64,000 bases of DNA from Streptomyces sp. NBC_01750 (GCF_035918095.1 NZ_CP109137.1:6512001-6576000), one strand, 5' to 3'. Positions 13,111-22,455 are shown, numbered from the stretch's first letter. Notes: generated by a model from the sequence alone, not told the origin. Numbers and translations are program-made.

Positions 13111-14046
13111 TCAGCCGATGGCGCGACCGTGCGCCCGTAGCGTCCGCAGTGCCTCGATCGTCATGATCGGCCGCGACTCCAGGACGGTGCCGGGTGCCCA
13201 CTGGCGCCAGTTGACGGGCCAGCCGCCGTCCTCGCGCTGCTCTCCCGCGAGACGATCGAGGGAACGCGCCATCTCCTCGTCCGTGAACCAGCGGCGGGCG
13301 AGCGACTGTGGCGTACGGGCGTAGTCGTACGGGAAGTGGTGCTCCTGCGGCGCATAGCCGGGCGCGACCGGGTACTCGCCGAGCCGCTCCGGGTCCAGCA
13401 CCGCCAAGCGCTGCTCGCGCACCAGCCGGCCGAGTCGGTCCGCGGCGGCCTCCGCGCGCGAGTGGTCCGGGGCGCCGTCCAGGAAGGCGACCGCGGCCTC
13501 GATCTCGTACGGATGGGACTTCTCCAGCGCGTCGACGGCGGCCCAGCAGAAGTCCGTTGCCCGGAACAGCCAGGCGTGCCACACCTGATTACGGTGCAGC
13601 AGCCCCACCACCGGACCCGTCGCGAGCAGCTCGCTCGGCGGGTCGTCGACGATCGGGATGAAGGGCGCGGACGGATAGCCGCGCTGGGAAGGGTGGATCG
13701 CGGGGAGCGCCCCGTCGTGCGTCGACACCTCCGAGAGGTAGCGGCACATCCGCTCCACGCGCAGTCCGCCGCAGCGGCCGATGGAGTCGAGGACGCGCAG
13801 GGCGTGAGCCGTGTGCAGCGGCTGGCTGACGGGGCCGCGCAGATCCGGTTCGAGGGCGTGGCCGTAACCGCCGTCCTGGTTGAGGTACGCGGCCAGGGCT
13901 GTCTCGACGGTGTCCGAGCCGCCGCCGAGGAAGTGGTACGCGAACCGCCGCTGTTCCAGCACCCGGGCCGTCAGCCAGATGAAGTGCTCGGCGCGGGCGA
14001 GGGGAGACGCGGGCGAGGTTGTGGGGGTTGCTCCGGTTCCAGCCAT
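13111..14046 (-). CDS. Prenyltransferase/squalene-oxidase-repeat-like protein
   Basis: A 311-residue protein with scattered repeats typical of alpha/alpha-toroid proteins (for example LNQDGGYGHALEPD, REDGGWPVNWRQWAPGTV). The QxxDGGW-like elements resemble terpene cyclase/prenyltransferase beta-subunit repeats, but no DxDD or DCTAE catalytic motif is visible. It may therefore be a sugar- or lipid-binding or unassigned toroid enzyme. The ATG at 14046 lies 6 bases after TACGGT, suggesting a leaderless transcript. Divergent to the DUF3046 gene. Homologues occupy the same place in other Streptomyces. Substrate unknown. Confidence 0.7.
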   Translation of the reverse strand: MAGTGATPTTSPASPLARAEHFIWLTARVLEQRRFAYHFLGGGSDTVETALAAYLNQDGGYGHALEPDLRGPVSQPLHTAHALRVLDSIGRCGGLRVERMCRYLSEVSTHDGALPAIHPSQRGYPSAPFIPIVDDPPSELLATGPVVGLLHRNQVWHAWLFRATDFCWAAVDALEKSHPYEIEAAVAFLDGAPDHSRAEAAADRLGRLVREQRLAVLDPERLGEYPVAPGYAPQEHHFPYDYARTPQSLARRWFTDEEMARSLDRLAGEQREDGGWPVNWRQWAPGTVLESRPIMTIEALRTLRAHGRAIG

Positions 14047-14052
14047 GTTCAG

Positions 14053-14058
14053 ACCGTA
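14053..14058 (-). promoter_or_regulatory. -10 hexamer of a leaderless minus-strand transcript
   Basis: TACGGT on the minus strand, exactly 6 bases before the ATG at 14046. The same TACGGT-N6-ATG arrangement precedes the SDR gene. The -35 is weak (TTACC-like, 16-17 bases upstream). Confidence 0.4.
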
Positions 14059-14124
14059 GGGCGGAAAAGCCTTTCGGTAAGGGGGACGGACGTGGCTGCA
14101 CCCCAGGGGCGGGATACTGACGTC

Positions 14125-14319
14125 ATGCGGTTGACGATTTTCTGGGAGCGGATGGCGGACCATTTCGGTCAGGCGTACGCCGATTCCTTCGCGCGCGACC
14201 ATGTGATGGCCGAGCTCGGGGGCCGTACGGTCCATGAGGCGCTGGCCGCCGGCTGGGAGACGAAGGATGTGTGGCGCGGAGTCTGCGCCGCTGTCGGAAT
14301 CCCCGCGGACAAGCGCTGA
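14125..14319 (+). CDS. DUF3046 family protein
   Basis: A small acidic-basic protein of 64 residues starting MRLTIFWERM, which matches the DUF3046 family found near recA in actinobacteria. Conserved features are the RMADHFG, HVMAELGGRT and DVWRGVCAA stretches. No function is known. It may be leaderless (GATACT 6 bases before the ATG). Synteny with recA and the AI-2E family gene is conserved in Streptomyces, which supports the call. Confidence 0.85.
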   Translation: MRLTIFWERMADHFGQAYADSFARDHVMAELGGRTVHEALAAGWETKDVWRGVCAAVGIPADKR

Positions 14320-14363
14320 GGCGAGTGGTTGCGGCGCACGGTCACGGGAGTGGCGGGAAGCGG

Positions 14364-14405
14364 CCGGAAACCGGTGGGAGAAGTCCGGAAACCGGTGGGA
14401 GAAGT
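14364..14405 (+). repeat. 21-bp perfect direct repeat before the AI-2E family gene
   Basis: Two adjacent perfect copies of a 21-base unit beginning CCGGAAACCGGTGGGAG (14364-14384 and 14385-14405). Each contains the palindrome ACCGGT. They end about 36 bases before the ATG, where operators often sit. Could be tandem operators or a recent slippage duplication. Confidence 0.85.
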
Positions 14406-14441
14406 GGTGACACACGGGGCGGACGGTGGCCCACGGCAGCC

Positions 14442-15818
14442 ATGGGCGACACTTGCCGCGTGGCCCCGACCGACAAGACCGACCAGGACGTGACCCCTGA
14501 GAACGTGCCCGAGAAGGACGCGCCTCCTGAGGACATAGCCGCCGAAGGCATGGCCGCTCAGGACGTGCCGCCGCAGACCGCTCAGGACACGACCCCGCCG
14601 ACCGTGCCGCCTCCCGCACCCGAGGGCGGCCCCGGTGGCCCCGGCCGCATGCCCCGCTGGCTGCCGCGTGCCATGGTGCTCGCGCTGGCGCTCTTCGCCT
14701 GCTTCCAGCTCGGCAGCTGGGCCTTCCACCAGCTCATCGGGCTGCTGATCAACATCCTGATCGCCTTCTTCCTGGCACTTGCGATCGAACCGGCGGTCGG
14801 CCGGATGGCAGCGCGCGGTATGCGCCGCGGCCTCGCCACCTTCCTGGTCTTCTTCGCCGTACTGATCGCGGGCGCCGGCTTCATCGTTCTGCTTGGCTCG
14901 ATGCTGGCGGGCCAGATCGTCGACATGGTCGAAGACTTCCCCCAGTACCTGGACTCGGTGATCCGCTGGATCAACGACTCCTTCCACACCGAGCTCTCCC
15001 GGGTGGAGGTCCAGGACAGCCTGCTGCGCTCGGACTGGTTGCGGAAGTACGTCCAGAACAGCGCGAGCGGAGTGCTGGACATCTCCGCCACCGTGCTCGG
15101 CGGGCTGTTCAAGCTGCTGACGATCTTCCTGTTCTCGTTCTACTTCGCGGCCGACGGGCCCCGGCTGCGGCGCGCGATCTGCTCCGTGCTGCCGCCGGCC
15201 AAGCAGACCGAGGTGCTGCGCGCCTGGGAGATCGCGGTCGACAAGACCGGCGGCTACCTCTACTCGCGCGGCCTGATGGCCCTGATCTCCGGCATCGCGC
15301 ACTACATCCTGCTGGAGATCCTGGGAGTGCCGTACGCCCCGGCGCTCGCGGTCTGGGTCGGTCTGGTCTCGCAGTTCATCCCGACCATCGGTACGTATCT
15401 GGCGGGCGCGCTGCCGATGCTGATCGCCTTCACGGTCAACCCCTGGTACGCGTTGTGGGTACTCGGATTCGTCGTGATCTACCAGCAGTTCGAGAACTAT
15501 GTGCTGCAGCCCAAGCTCACCTCGAAGACCGTCGACATCCACCCGGCGGTGGCCTTCGGCTCGGTTGTCGCGGGCACGGCGCTGCTGGGAGCGGTCGGCG
15601 CGCTGATCGCGATCCCGGCGGTGGCCACACTCCAGGCGTTCCTCGGCGCGTATGTGAAGCGGTACACCGTGACCGACGATCCGCGTGTGCATGGCCACCG
15701 GCTGCGCGACGGAAGGGCGTTCGCGCGGGTGCGGCAGATCTGGCGAAGGGGCCGTAACGCTCCGGCCGCCGGCTCGGGCGGGCGGGACGCCGGGGCGGAC
15801 ACCGACGGCGGGTCCTGA
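14442..15818 (+). CDS. AI-2E family transporter
   Basis: A 458-residue polytopic membrane protein. The first 70 residues are hydrophilic (Pro/Glu/Asp-rich), then about seven to eight membrane helices in the AI-2E/PerM (TqsA-like) pattern, with a soluble loop of about 80 residues between helices 3 and 4 and a basic tail. The family includes autoinducer-2 exporters and Na+/H+-type antiporters; the substrate here is unknown. Starts at ATG 14442 or GTG 14460 are both possible and neither has a clear Shine-Dalgarno. The gene sits just upstream of recA, as in other Streptomyces. Confidence 0.82.
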   Translation: MGDTCRVAPTDKTDQDVTPENVPEKDAPPEDIAAEGMAAQDVPPQTAQDTTPPTVPPPAPEGGPGGPGRMPRWLPRAMVLALALFACFQLGSWAFHQLIGLLINILIAFFLALAIEPAVGRMAARGMRRGLATFLVFFAVLIAGAGFIVLLGSMLAGQIVDMVEDFPQYLDSVIRWINDSFHTELSRVEVQDSLLRSDWLRKYVQNSASGVLDISATVLGGLFKLLTIFLFSFYFAADGPRLRRAICSVLPPAKQTEVLRAWEIAVDKTGGYLYSRGLMALISGIAHYILLEILGVPYAPALAVWVGLVSQFIPTIGTYLAGALPMLIAFTVNPWYALWVLGFVVIYQQFENYVLQPKLTSKTVDIHPAVAFGSVVAGTALLGAVGALIAIPAVATLQAFLGAYVKRYTVTDDPRVHGHRLRDGRAFARVRQIWRRGRNAPAAGSGGRDAGADTDGGS

Positions 15819-15857
15819 AGCGCGGTGCGCCGGGAGCGCGGTGCGCCGGGAGCGCGG
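15819..15857 (+). repeat. 16-bp tandem repeat after the AI-2E family gene
   Basis: Unit AGCGCGGTGCGCCGGG at 15819-15834 and 15835-15850, with a partial third copy to 15857. It starts immediately after the TGA stop. GC-only slippage repeat; no function evident. Confidence 0.85.
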
Positions 15858-15903
15858 GGGGAACGGCTTTGCGGCGGGCCGGGCGGTGCGACGTGTGGTG
15901 CGC

Positions 15904-15932
15904 TTGACACTAAAATCGAACATCCATTCTCA
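15904..15932 (+). promoter_or_regulatory. recA promoter with LexA-type SOS site
   Basis: TTGACA (15904-15909) is a consensus -35. The sequence GAACATCCATTC (15918-15929) resembles the LexA box GAAC-N4-GTTC with one mismatch, and it overlaps the expected -10 region. LexA bound there would block RNA polymerase. The window also encodes lexA. The exact -10 cannot be fixed by eye. Confidence 0.7.
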
Positions 15933-16058
15933 TGGGATTCCGGCCCTCGGTTTTCGGGAGTTATCCACAGGCTGGAAGGACGTCGGGGCCCATTGTCAGT
16001 GGCAGGGGTTAGCGTCTTTGACGTGAAGCGATCGACTCAAGCAAATCGGGTGGAACCC

Positions 16059-17183
<1,125 letters not shown>

Positions 17184-17186
17184 CCC

Positions 17187-17768
17187 GTGGCACGGCGAAC
17201 GGACTGGCCGGACCCGGAGAGCGGCCCCCCTTCCTCGTCGAGGGCCGAGAAAGGGGAGCCGCCGCCCCAGGATCCGGCCGAGCGGGCGCGGGCGATCTGT
17301 CTGCGCCTGCTCACCGGGACCCCGCGCACGCGCAAGCAGCTCGCGGACGCGCTGCACAAGCGTGAAATCCCCCCGGAGGTGGCCGAGGAGGTCCTCTCCC
17401 GCTTCGAGGACGTGGGTCTGATCAATGACGCGGCCTTCGCCGACGCCTGGGTGGAGTCCCGGCACCACGGCCGGGGCCTCGCCCGGCGCGCTCTTGCGCG
17501 GGAGCTGCGTACCAAGGGCGTGGACTCCGCACTGATCGACGAGGCGGTCGGGCAGCTCGACCCCGAGCAGGAGGAGGAGACCGCCCGCGAACTGGTCGCC
17601 CGCAGACTCCGCTCCACCCGCGGCCTCGACCGTGACCGCCGCCTGCGCCGCCTGGCCGGCGTGCTCGCCCGCAAGGGGTACCCCGAGGGCACGGCCCTGC
17701 GGGTGGTCAAGCGCGCCCTGGAAGAAGAGGGCGAGGAGATGGACGACCTGGAGGGCGACGGCTTCTAA
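17187..17768 (+). CDS. recX: Regulatory protein RecX
   Basis: A 193-residue RecX-type modulator, which inhibits RecA filament extension and ATPase in the cytoplasm. After a hydrophilic N-terminal 30 residues come three three-helix RecX repeats (ALDKREIPPEVAEEVLSRF-like, GLINDAAFADAWVESR, GLARRALARELRTKGV). Start GTG at 17187 lies 3 bases behind the recA stop, so it is co-transcribed and probably coupled. Length is typical for actinobacteria. Confidence 0.94.
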   Translation: MARRTDWPDPESGPPSSSRAEKGEPPPQDPAERARAICLRLLTGTPRTRKQLADALHKREIPPEVAEEVLSRFEDVGLINDAAFADAWVESRHHGRGLARRALARELRTKGVDSALIDEAVGQLDPEQEEETARELVARRLRSTRGLDRDRRLRRLAGVLARKGYPEGTALRVVKRALEEEGEEMDDLEGDGF

Positions 17769-17794
17769 CGCGGACCGCCGTGGGTGCGCACCCG

Positions 17795-17830
17795 GGCCGG
17801 CGGTGCGTCCGCGGCCGGCGGTGCGTCCGC
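17795..17830 (+). repeat. 18-bp tandem repeat after recX
   Basis: Unit GGCCGGCGGTGCGTCCGC occurs at 17795-17812 and 17813-17830, in the 231-base gap between recX and the convergent rhodanese gene. The rest of that gap shows no gene. Confidence 0.85.
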
Positions 17831-17999
17831 GCTGGGCTTGTGCCGCGTCCGGCGCCGGGGCAACCGTCGCTGCCCGCGCCTGGTCCTGGACGCGAGCCGG
17901 CGCAGTCCCGGGGGCTGCCTTCCCTCCGGCGGACTGCTCACTCCGCCGAGTTGGCCACCGCCAAGCAGGACCGCAGGACCGACCCGCCGCCCCGACGTC

Positions 18000-18386
18000 C
18001 TACGGTTCGACGGGCAAGCCCGCGGCCTTCCACGCCTGGAAGCCGCCGATCAGGTCTGTCGCGCGGTGGAGGCCCAACTGCCGCAGGGACACGGCCGCGA
18101 GAGACGACGCGTAGCCCTCGTTGCAGATGATCACGACCCGCAGATCATGACTGACCGCCTCCGGCGCACGGTGGCTGCCCTGCGGGTCCAGCCGCCACTC
18201 CAGCTCATTGCGTTCCACCACCAGCGCACCGGGAATCAGCCCGTCCCGCTCGCGCAGCGCCGCGTACCGGATGTCCACCAGCAGCGCCTCGCCGGCAGCC
18301 GCGTCAAAAGCTTCCTTCGGCTCGACCCGGTCCAGGTTCTCCCGCACCCGCTCCAGAAGCTCGTCGATCCCGATCCGCTCGCTCAC
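18000..18386 (-). CDS. Rhodanese-like sulfurtransferase
   Basis: A 128-residue single-domain rhodanese. The active-site cysteine C88 lies in CNEGYASS, and the VDIR and GGFQAWK motifs around the domain are typical. Such proteins move sulfane sulfur from thiosulfate or persulfides to acceptors. The ATG overlaps the stop of the upstream cysteine dioxygenase gene by 4 bases, so it is in one operon with it and behind the cysteine leader peptide. This implies a role in handling sulfur released during cysteine oxidation. The exact substrate is unknown. Confidence 0.88.
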   Translation of the reverse strand: MSERIGIDELLERVRENLDRVEPKEAFDAAAGEALLVDIRYAALRERDGLIPGALVVERNELEWRLDPQGSHRAPEAVSHDLRVVIICNEGYASSLAAVSLRQLGLHRATDLIGGFQAWKAAGLPVEP

Positions 18387-18919
18387 TGCCAGTCCTCAGG
18401 ACGCTCGACCTGCTCAAGACGGAGCACCGCGCCGGACCGGCTGAAGCGCCGGATCAGCGGCAGCGGCGGATAGTACGCATGGACCGACACGGCATGCTCA
18501 GCGACCGACTCGTTCAGCACCTCGTGCACATGGTGCGTCCCGAAGGCCCGGCCGCTGCCCGCCGCCAACTGCCGCTCGCGGTCGACCCCTTCGTCCAGTT
18601 CCAGGGTCTTCCATCCACTCGCGGGCAGCCGCACGGCGAGTGCGTTCTCCTTGAGCTCGCCCGCGGCCGTGGCGAACGCGCCGAACGATTCCGCGTGGTC
18701 GTGCCAGCCGGTGCCCGTGCCCGGCGGCCAGCCGATCAGCCAGGCCTCACTGCCGGCCGGACCCTCGAGCCGTACCCAGGTACGGCCCTGGGGATCGAGT
18801 GGCAGCGAGGCGATGAGGTCCTTGTCGGCGGCGGAGCGCGTCACGAAGTCGAGCAGCTCGGCGGCGGTCGGCGCGCTCGGGCCACGGGTGGTGACAGAGG
18901 CAGAGACAGGCTGGGACAC
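18383..18919 (-). CDS. Cysteine dioxygenase family protein
   Basis: A 178-residue cupin of the cysteine dioxygenase type I family, which oxidises cysteine to cysteine sulfinate with a 3-His iron centre. The metal-binding histidines appear in WHDHAESFGAF and in THHVHEVLN. The GTG at 18919 is chosen because AGGACGG lies 5 bases upstream; a longer open frame upstream is non-coding. The gene follows a 28-codon cysteine-rich leader ORF by 71 bases and overlaps the rhodanese gene by 4. The leader suggests expression depends on cysteinyl-tRNA supply. Thiol substrate preference is inferred. Confidence 0.9.
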   Translation of the reverse strand: MSQPVSASVTTRGPSAPTAAELLDFVTRSAADKDLIASLPLDPQGRTWVRLEGPAGSEAWLIGWPPGTGTGWHDHAESFGAFATAAGELKENALAVRLPASGWKTLELDEGVDRERQLAAGSGRAFGTHHVHEVLNESVAEHAVSVHAYYPPLPLIRRFSRSGAVLRLEQVERPEDWQ

Positions 18920-18924
18920 GGAAA

Positions 18925-19002
18925 CCGTCCTGGAAGTTCGCAGGAGAGCGCGCGGGCTCAGCAGTCCACGGCGCGAGAGGAAGGGCGAATTCAGCAGGAC
19001 GG
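18925..19002 (-). promoter_or_regulatory. Leader/Shine-Dalgarno complementarity of the cysteine operon
   Basis: In the minus-strand RNA the cysteine dioxygenase Shine-Dalgarno region CAGGACGG (18932-18925) is exactly complementary, over 8 bases, to CCGUCCUG (19002-18995) in the last Pro-Ser-Cys codons of the leader. Pairing would hide the ribosome-binding site. A ribosome stalled on the Cys codons would prevent it. This is a candidate translational attenuator. Confidence 0.6.
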
Positions 19003-19077
19003 ACGACACACACAGCCCGCATAGCGGACGAGGTCCATATGGACCCTCCGCCACAGGCGCACATTGGTGTCAGTCAC
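18991..19077 (-). CDS. Cysteine-rich leader peptide (28 aa) before cysteine dioxygenase
   Basis: A 28-codon ORF: GTG start at 19077, TGA at 18991. The translation runs MTDTNVRLWRRVHMDLVRY, then AGCVCRPSC, with three cysteines in the last seven residues. This RRVHxDLxR...C pattern matches the short leader peptides annotated before sulfur-metabolism operons in Streptomyces, and is like the polycysteine leaders that work as cysteine-responsive attenuators in mycobacteria. A -10-like TGTACT ends 7 bases before the GTG, so the transcript may start at the GTG itself. It precedes cysteine dioxygenase and rhodanese genes on the same strand. Too short for standard gene callers. Confidence 0.8.
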   Translation of the reverse strand: MTDTNVRLWRRVHMDLVRYAGCVCRPSC

Positions 19078-19084
19078 GCTCCGG

Positions 19085-19113
19085 AGTACACCATGCCGGT
19101 CCTTGAGGGTCAA
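19085..19113 (-). promoter_or_regulatory. Candidate promoter of the cysteine leader
   Basis: Minus strand: TTGACC (19113-19108), 17-base spacer, TGTACT (19090-19085), then 7 bases to the leader GTG. The -35 overlaps the stop codon of the upstream FAD hydroxylase gene, so the leader operon can be transcribed independently of it. Confidence 0.45.
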
Positions 19114-20705
19114 TTGATGTCCGCAGTGCGGTCACTGCGTACCGCTGAGGGAGCGCCGCCACGTGCCGCGTCCGCCGCCGAGTACAGCTCCGCGGGCCGC
19201 ACCCCCGTGAACGACGCAACCAGGTGACCGTCGGGCCGCACCAGCAGCACGGTGTGCGCGGACGCGCCCGGGTAGCTCTCCGTCACCAGCAGCTCGGCCC
19301 GCACCGGCAGGGCGGTGACCGCCGCCGCCAGCCGCGGCATCACGCCCGCGCTCACCCAGTGCCGCCGGTCCCACACCCCGGTACCCGGCGCGACCAGCAC
19401 CACCAGCAGCTGCCCCCGCCCCAGCCGGTCCCGCAGCCGTGCGCTGGCTCCGTCGGGCACGGTCACCCGTACATCCGCGACCGGCGCGCCCGCCTCCGTA
19501 CCGACGAGCGTCTGTGAGTCGGCGTACTCGGGTGCGAGGGGGGAGTGCGTGTATACGGGGGGCGCACCCAGTGGGCCGTGCCCCAGATGGCCGTCGGTGA
19601 GCAGGGTGTCGTGTCCGCGCGCGGTGCCCGGGAGGTACGTGCGCAGCGCGCTGCCGCCGCGCAGTATCGGCAGCGACTGGTCGGCGGCGCGCAGCCGAGC
19701 GGCGACGGCGGCGCGACGCTCGGCCTGATAGCTGTCGAGCAGCGGGTCGGACGGGCCGTGGTGCCAGATGTGCGCCAGTTTCCACGCCAGGTTGTCGGCG
19801 TCCCGCAGGCCTTCGTCGAGGCCCTGGGTGCCGAGCGCGCCGAGCAGATGCGCGGCGTCGCCCGCGAGGAAGGCCCGGTCCACGCGCCAGCGCCGGGCAA
19901 GCCGGTGGTGCAGCGTGTAGACGCCGGTGTCGAGCAGTTCGTACGGAGGTGTCTCACCGCACCAGCCGGCCAGGGTGTCCCGCAACCGTGCTACCAGGGT
20001 GTCGGGGGTGACCAGTTCGCCGCGGGGCGGCAGCAGCCAGTCAAGGCGCCAGACGCCGTCAGGCAGCGGGCGGGCCGTGACCTCGTCGCCGCCCGTTCGC
20101 CACGGCGGCCGGCGGTGCAGCAACGCCTCGTCGGGCCAGGGAAGTTCAGTACGCAGGGCGGCGACGGCATGCCGCTCCACCGCCGTACGCCCCGGGAAGC
20201 GGATGCCCAGAAGCTTGCGGACCGTGGACCTGGCACCGTCGCAGCCGACCAGATGGCTTCCGCGCCACCAGGTCGCGCCGGGCCCGCGGGTGTGCACGCT
20301 CACCCCGCTCGCGTCCTGCTCCAGCGAGTCGAGGCGACTTTCGGTGACGAGCCGGACCAACTGGTGCCCGGCGACGGCGTTCCGCAGTCCGCGCGTGAGG
20401 GCGTGCTGCGGGATGTGCAGCGGCGTCGGCGCGCCGTCGTCGCCGAGCACGAGTTGCCGTACGTCCTGCTTGCGCCGCATCGAGCGCCAGCCGGTCCAGC
20501 GGGCTCCTTCGTCACGGACGGTGGCGCAGCCGAGCCGCTCCACCATGGCCGCCGTGTCGGGCCGCAGTACGACCGTACGCGCGGGGCGCGGTTCGTCCTT
20601 GCCCGTGCCCTCGTCAAGTACGACGGAGGGAACACCTTGCGTGGCAAGGGCCAGGGAGAGCGTCAGCCCGACGGGCCCGGCGCCGACGATGATCACCGGG
20701 TCCAC
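19110..20705 (-). CDS. FAD-dependent aromatic hydroxylase-like monooxygenase
   Basis: A 531-residue flavoprotein of the class A (PHBH-type) monooxygenases. The FAD-binding GAGPVGLTLSLAL is at residues 7-19 from GTG 20705, the middle motif reads GCDGARSTVRKLLG, and the second FAD motif is FLAGDAAHLLGALGTQG. A C-terminal thioredoxin-like extension fits the MhpA/RdmE-type subgroup that hydroxylates aromatic or polyketide rings. No biosynthetic genes surround it, so the substrate is unknown. An open frame extends upstream to 20783 but GTG 20705 gives a normal Rossmann start. Confidence 0.85.
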   Translation of the reverse strand: MDPVIIVGAGPVGLTLSLALATQGVPSVVLDEGTGKDEPRPARTVVLRPDTAAMVERLGCATVRDEGARWTGWRSMRRKQDVRQLVLGDDGAPTPLHIPQHALTRGLRNAVAGHQLVRLVTESRLDSLEQDASGVSVHTRGPGATWWRGSHLVGCDGARSTVRKLLGIRFPGRTAVERHAVAALRTELPWPDEALLHRRPPWRTGGDEVTARPLPDGVWRLDWLLPPRGELVTPDTLVARLRDTLAGWCGETPPYELLDTGVYTLHHRLARRWRVDRAFLAGDAAHLLGALGTQGLDEGLRDADNLAWKLAHIWHHGPSDPLLDSYQAERRAAVAARLRAADQSLPILRGGSALRTYLPGTARGHDTLLTDGHLGHGPLGAPPVYTHSPLAPEYADSQTLVGTEAGAPVADVRVTVPDGASARLRDRLGRGQLLVVLVAPGTGVWDRRHWVSAGVMPRLAAAVTALPVRAELLVTESYPGASAHTVLLVRPDGHLVASFTGVRPAELYSAADAARGGAPSAVRSDRTADIN

Positions 20706-20866
20706 GGCGTGACTCCTCGGGCCCGAAGGGGCGTGCGGGACGGTGCGGTGGGAGCCCGGTGCGCGATCACAGAACGTATGCAACCCACTGCGGGTTCCCT
20801 CGTCAAGTGACAGGGGCGGCGACGCAACCCGCGCCGCCGCCCCGTGGAGCCTGTGGATCCGTACCG

Positions 20867-21793
20867 TCAGATGCCGCCGCCTCCGGCGCCGGACTTGAAG
20901 TCACCCGACACCGAGATCGGTGCGGTGCCTCCGGCCGCCTCGACGGTTCCGGGGCCCAGTACCGCACCCGTGCTCTTCTTGCCGCGCCGCAGCCGGCCCT
21001 CCAGCCAGCTCGCGAACGAGGTGAGCGTGAAGTTCAACGCGATGTAGATCACGGCGATGACGGTGAAGCACGCGATGGTGTTCGCGCCGTAGTTCGCACT
21101 CATCGGCCGGACCGACGCCAGCAGTTCGGGGAAGGTGAGGACCGCGCCGCCGAGGGCGGTGTCCTTCACGATGACGACGATCTGACTGACGATCGCGGGG
21201 AGCATGGCCGTCACGGACTGCGGCAGCAGCACATGGCGCATGGTCTGGCCCTTGCGCATGCCGATCGCCTTGGCCGCGTCGGTCTGACCTCGCGGGAGGG
21301 ACAGGATCCCGGCGCGTACGATCTCGGCCAGCACCGAGGCGTTGTAGAGGACAAGTCCCGTGACCACGGCGTACAGCGGCCGCAGTTCGCTGCTGATGTC
21401 GGTGTACTCGGAGAACGCCGCGTTCGCGGTGATCATCAGGATGAGTACCGGGATGGCGCGGAAGAACTCCACGACGGCGCCGGACGGAATCCGCACCCAC
21501 CGGTGGTCGGAGAGCCGGCCGATGCCGAAGAGCGCTCCAAGCGGCAGCGCGATCACCAGGGCGAGGCTCGCCGCCTTGAGGGTCTCCTGAAGCCCCGGCC
21601 AGAGGTACGTCTCCCACGGCTGGGAGCTCGTGAAGAAGGGCTCCCACTTGATCCAGTCGAGCTGGTGCTTGGCGTTGAGGCTGTCGTACACCCACCACGC
21701 CACGGCCGCGAGAACGACCAGGAACAGCACCGTGTAGAGGATATTGCGCTGCTTGGCGCGGGGCCCCTGCGCGTCATACAGGACGGAAGTCAT
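20867..21793 (-). CDS. gluD: Glutamate ABC transporter permease GluD
   Basis: A 308-residue membrane permease of the polar amino-acid ABC importer class, with about five to six helices and the EAA-type loop (DAAKAIGMRKGQTMRHVLLPQ) that contacts the ATPase. The C-terminal 40 residues are Gly-rich and soluble. The ATG at 21793 overlaps the gluC stop by 4 bases. It is the last gene of the gluA-B-C-D order seen in actinobacteria. Glutamate as substrate comes from the conserved cluster in Streptomyces and Corynebacterium, not from residues visible here. Confidence 0.9.
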   Translation of the reverse strand: MTSVLYDAQGPRAKQRNILYTVLFLVVLAAVAWWVYDSLNAKHQLDWIKWEPFFTSSQPWETYLWPGLQETLKAASLALVIALPLGALFGIGRLSDHRWVRIPSGAVVEFFRAIPVLILMITANAAFSEYTDISSELRPLYAVVTGLVLYNASVLAEIVRAGILSLPRGQTDAAKAIGMRKGQTMRHVLLPQSVTAMLPAIVSQIVVIVKDTALGGAVLTFPELLASVRPMSANYGANTIACFTVIAVIYIALNFTLTSFASWLEGRLRRGKKSTGAVLGPGTVEAAGGTAPISVSGDFKSGAGGGGI

Positions 21794-22455
21794 CGCTTCA
21801 CCGCCACCTTCTTGCTCACCCAGCCGAGGATCAGGCCGGTCGGGAGGGTCAGGCAGATGAATCCGAACGCGAAGACAGCAGAGATCAGCAGGAGTTGGGC
21901 CTCCGCCTCGATCATGGTCTTCATCAGATTCGCAGCCTCGACCACGCCGATCGCGGCGGCGACGGTGGTGTTCTTGGTCAGCGCGATCAGCACATTGGCC
22001 AGCGGATTGACGACCGACCGGAAGGCCTGCGGGAGGATGACCAGCCGCAGTACCTGGGTGAAGCTCAGACCGAGGGCGCGTGCGGCCTCTGCCTGGCCGA
22101 CGGGCACCGTGTTGATGCCGGACCGCAGCGCCTCGCACACGAAGGCGGCGGTGTAGACGGTCAGGCCGAGCACCGCGAGCCTGAAGTTGACGTCCGTGAA
22201 GTCTTCGACGCCGAGGCTGACGCCGAGTGTCTGGAACAGGCCCAGCGACGTGAAGACGATGATGATGGTCAGGGGTATGTTCCGGACAAAGTTCACATAG
22301 GCGGTACCGAAACCGCGCATCAGGGGGACCGGGCTGACCCGCATGCCGGCCAGCAGCGTTCCCAATATCAGGGAACCGAGGCCGGAGTAGACGGCGAGTT
22401 TCACCGTCACCCAGAAGGCCCCCAGTAGGTCGTAACCTTCAAGAAAGTCGAACAC
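21790..22455 (-). CDS. gluC: Glutamate ABC transporter permease GluC
   Basis: A 221-residue permease, the heterodimer partner of GluD. It has five predicted helices and the coupling loop EAARALGLSFTQVLRLVILPQA. GTG start at 22455; stop overlaps gluD by 4 bases. It lies 77 bases behind gluB on the minus strand. Typical length for the HisM-type permease family. Confidence 0.92.
   Translation of the reverse strand: MFDFLEGYDLLGAFWVTVKLAVYSGLGSLILGTLLAGMRVSPVPLMRGFGTAYVNFVRNIPLTIIIVFTSLGLFQTLGVSLGVEDFTDVNFRLAVLGLTVYTAAFVCEALRSGINTVPVGQAEAARALGLSFTQVLRLVILPQAFRSVVNPLANVLIALTKNTTVAAAIGVVEAANLMKTMIEAEAQLLLISAVFAFGFICLTLPTGLILGWVSKKVAVKR

Noticed and set aside
18383..19054. Long N-terminal extension of cysteine dioxygenase
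   Set aside because: The open upstream frame overlaps the leader peptide and lacks a Shine-Dalgarno; GTG 18919 has AGGACGG at good distance.
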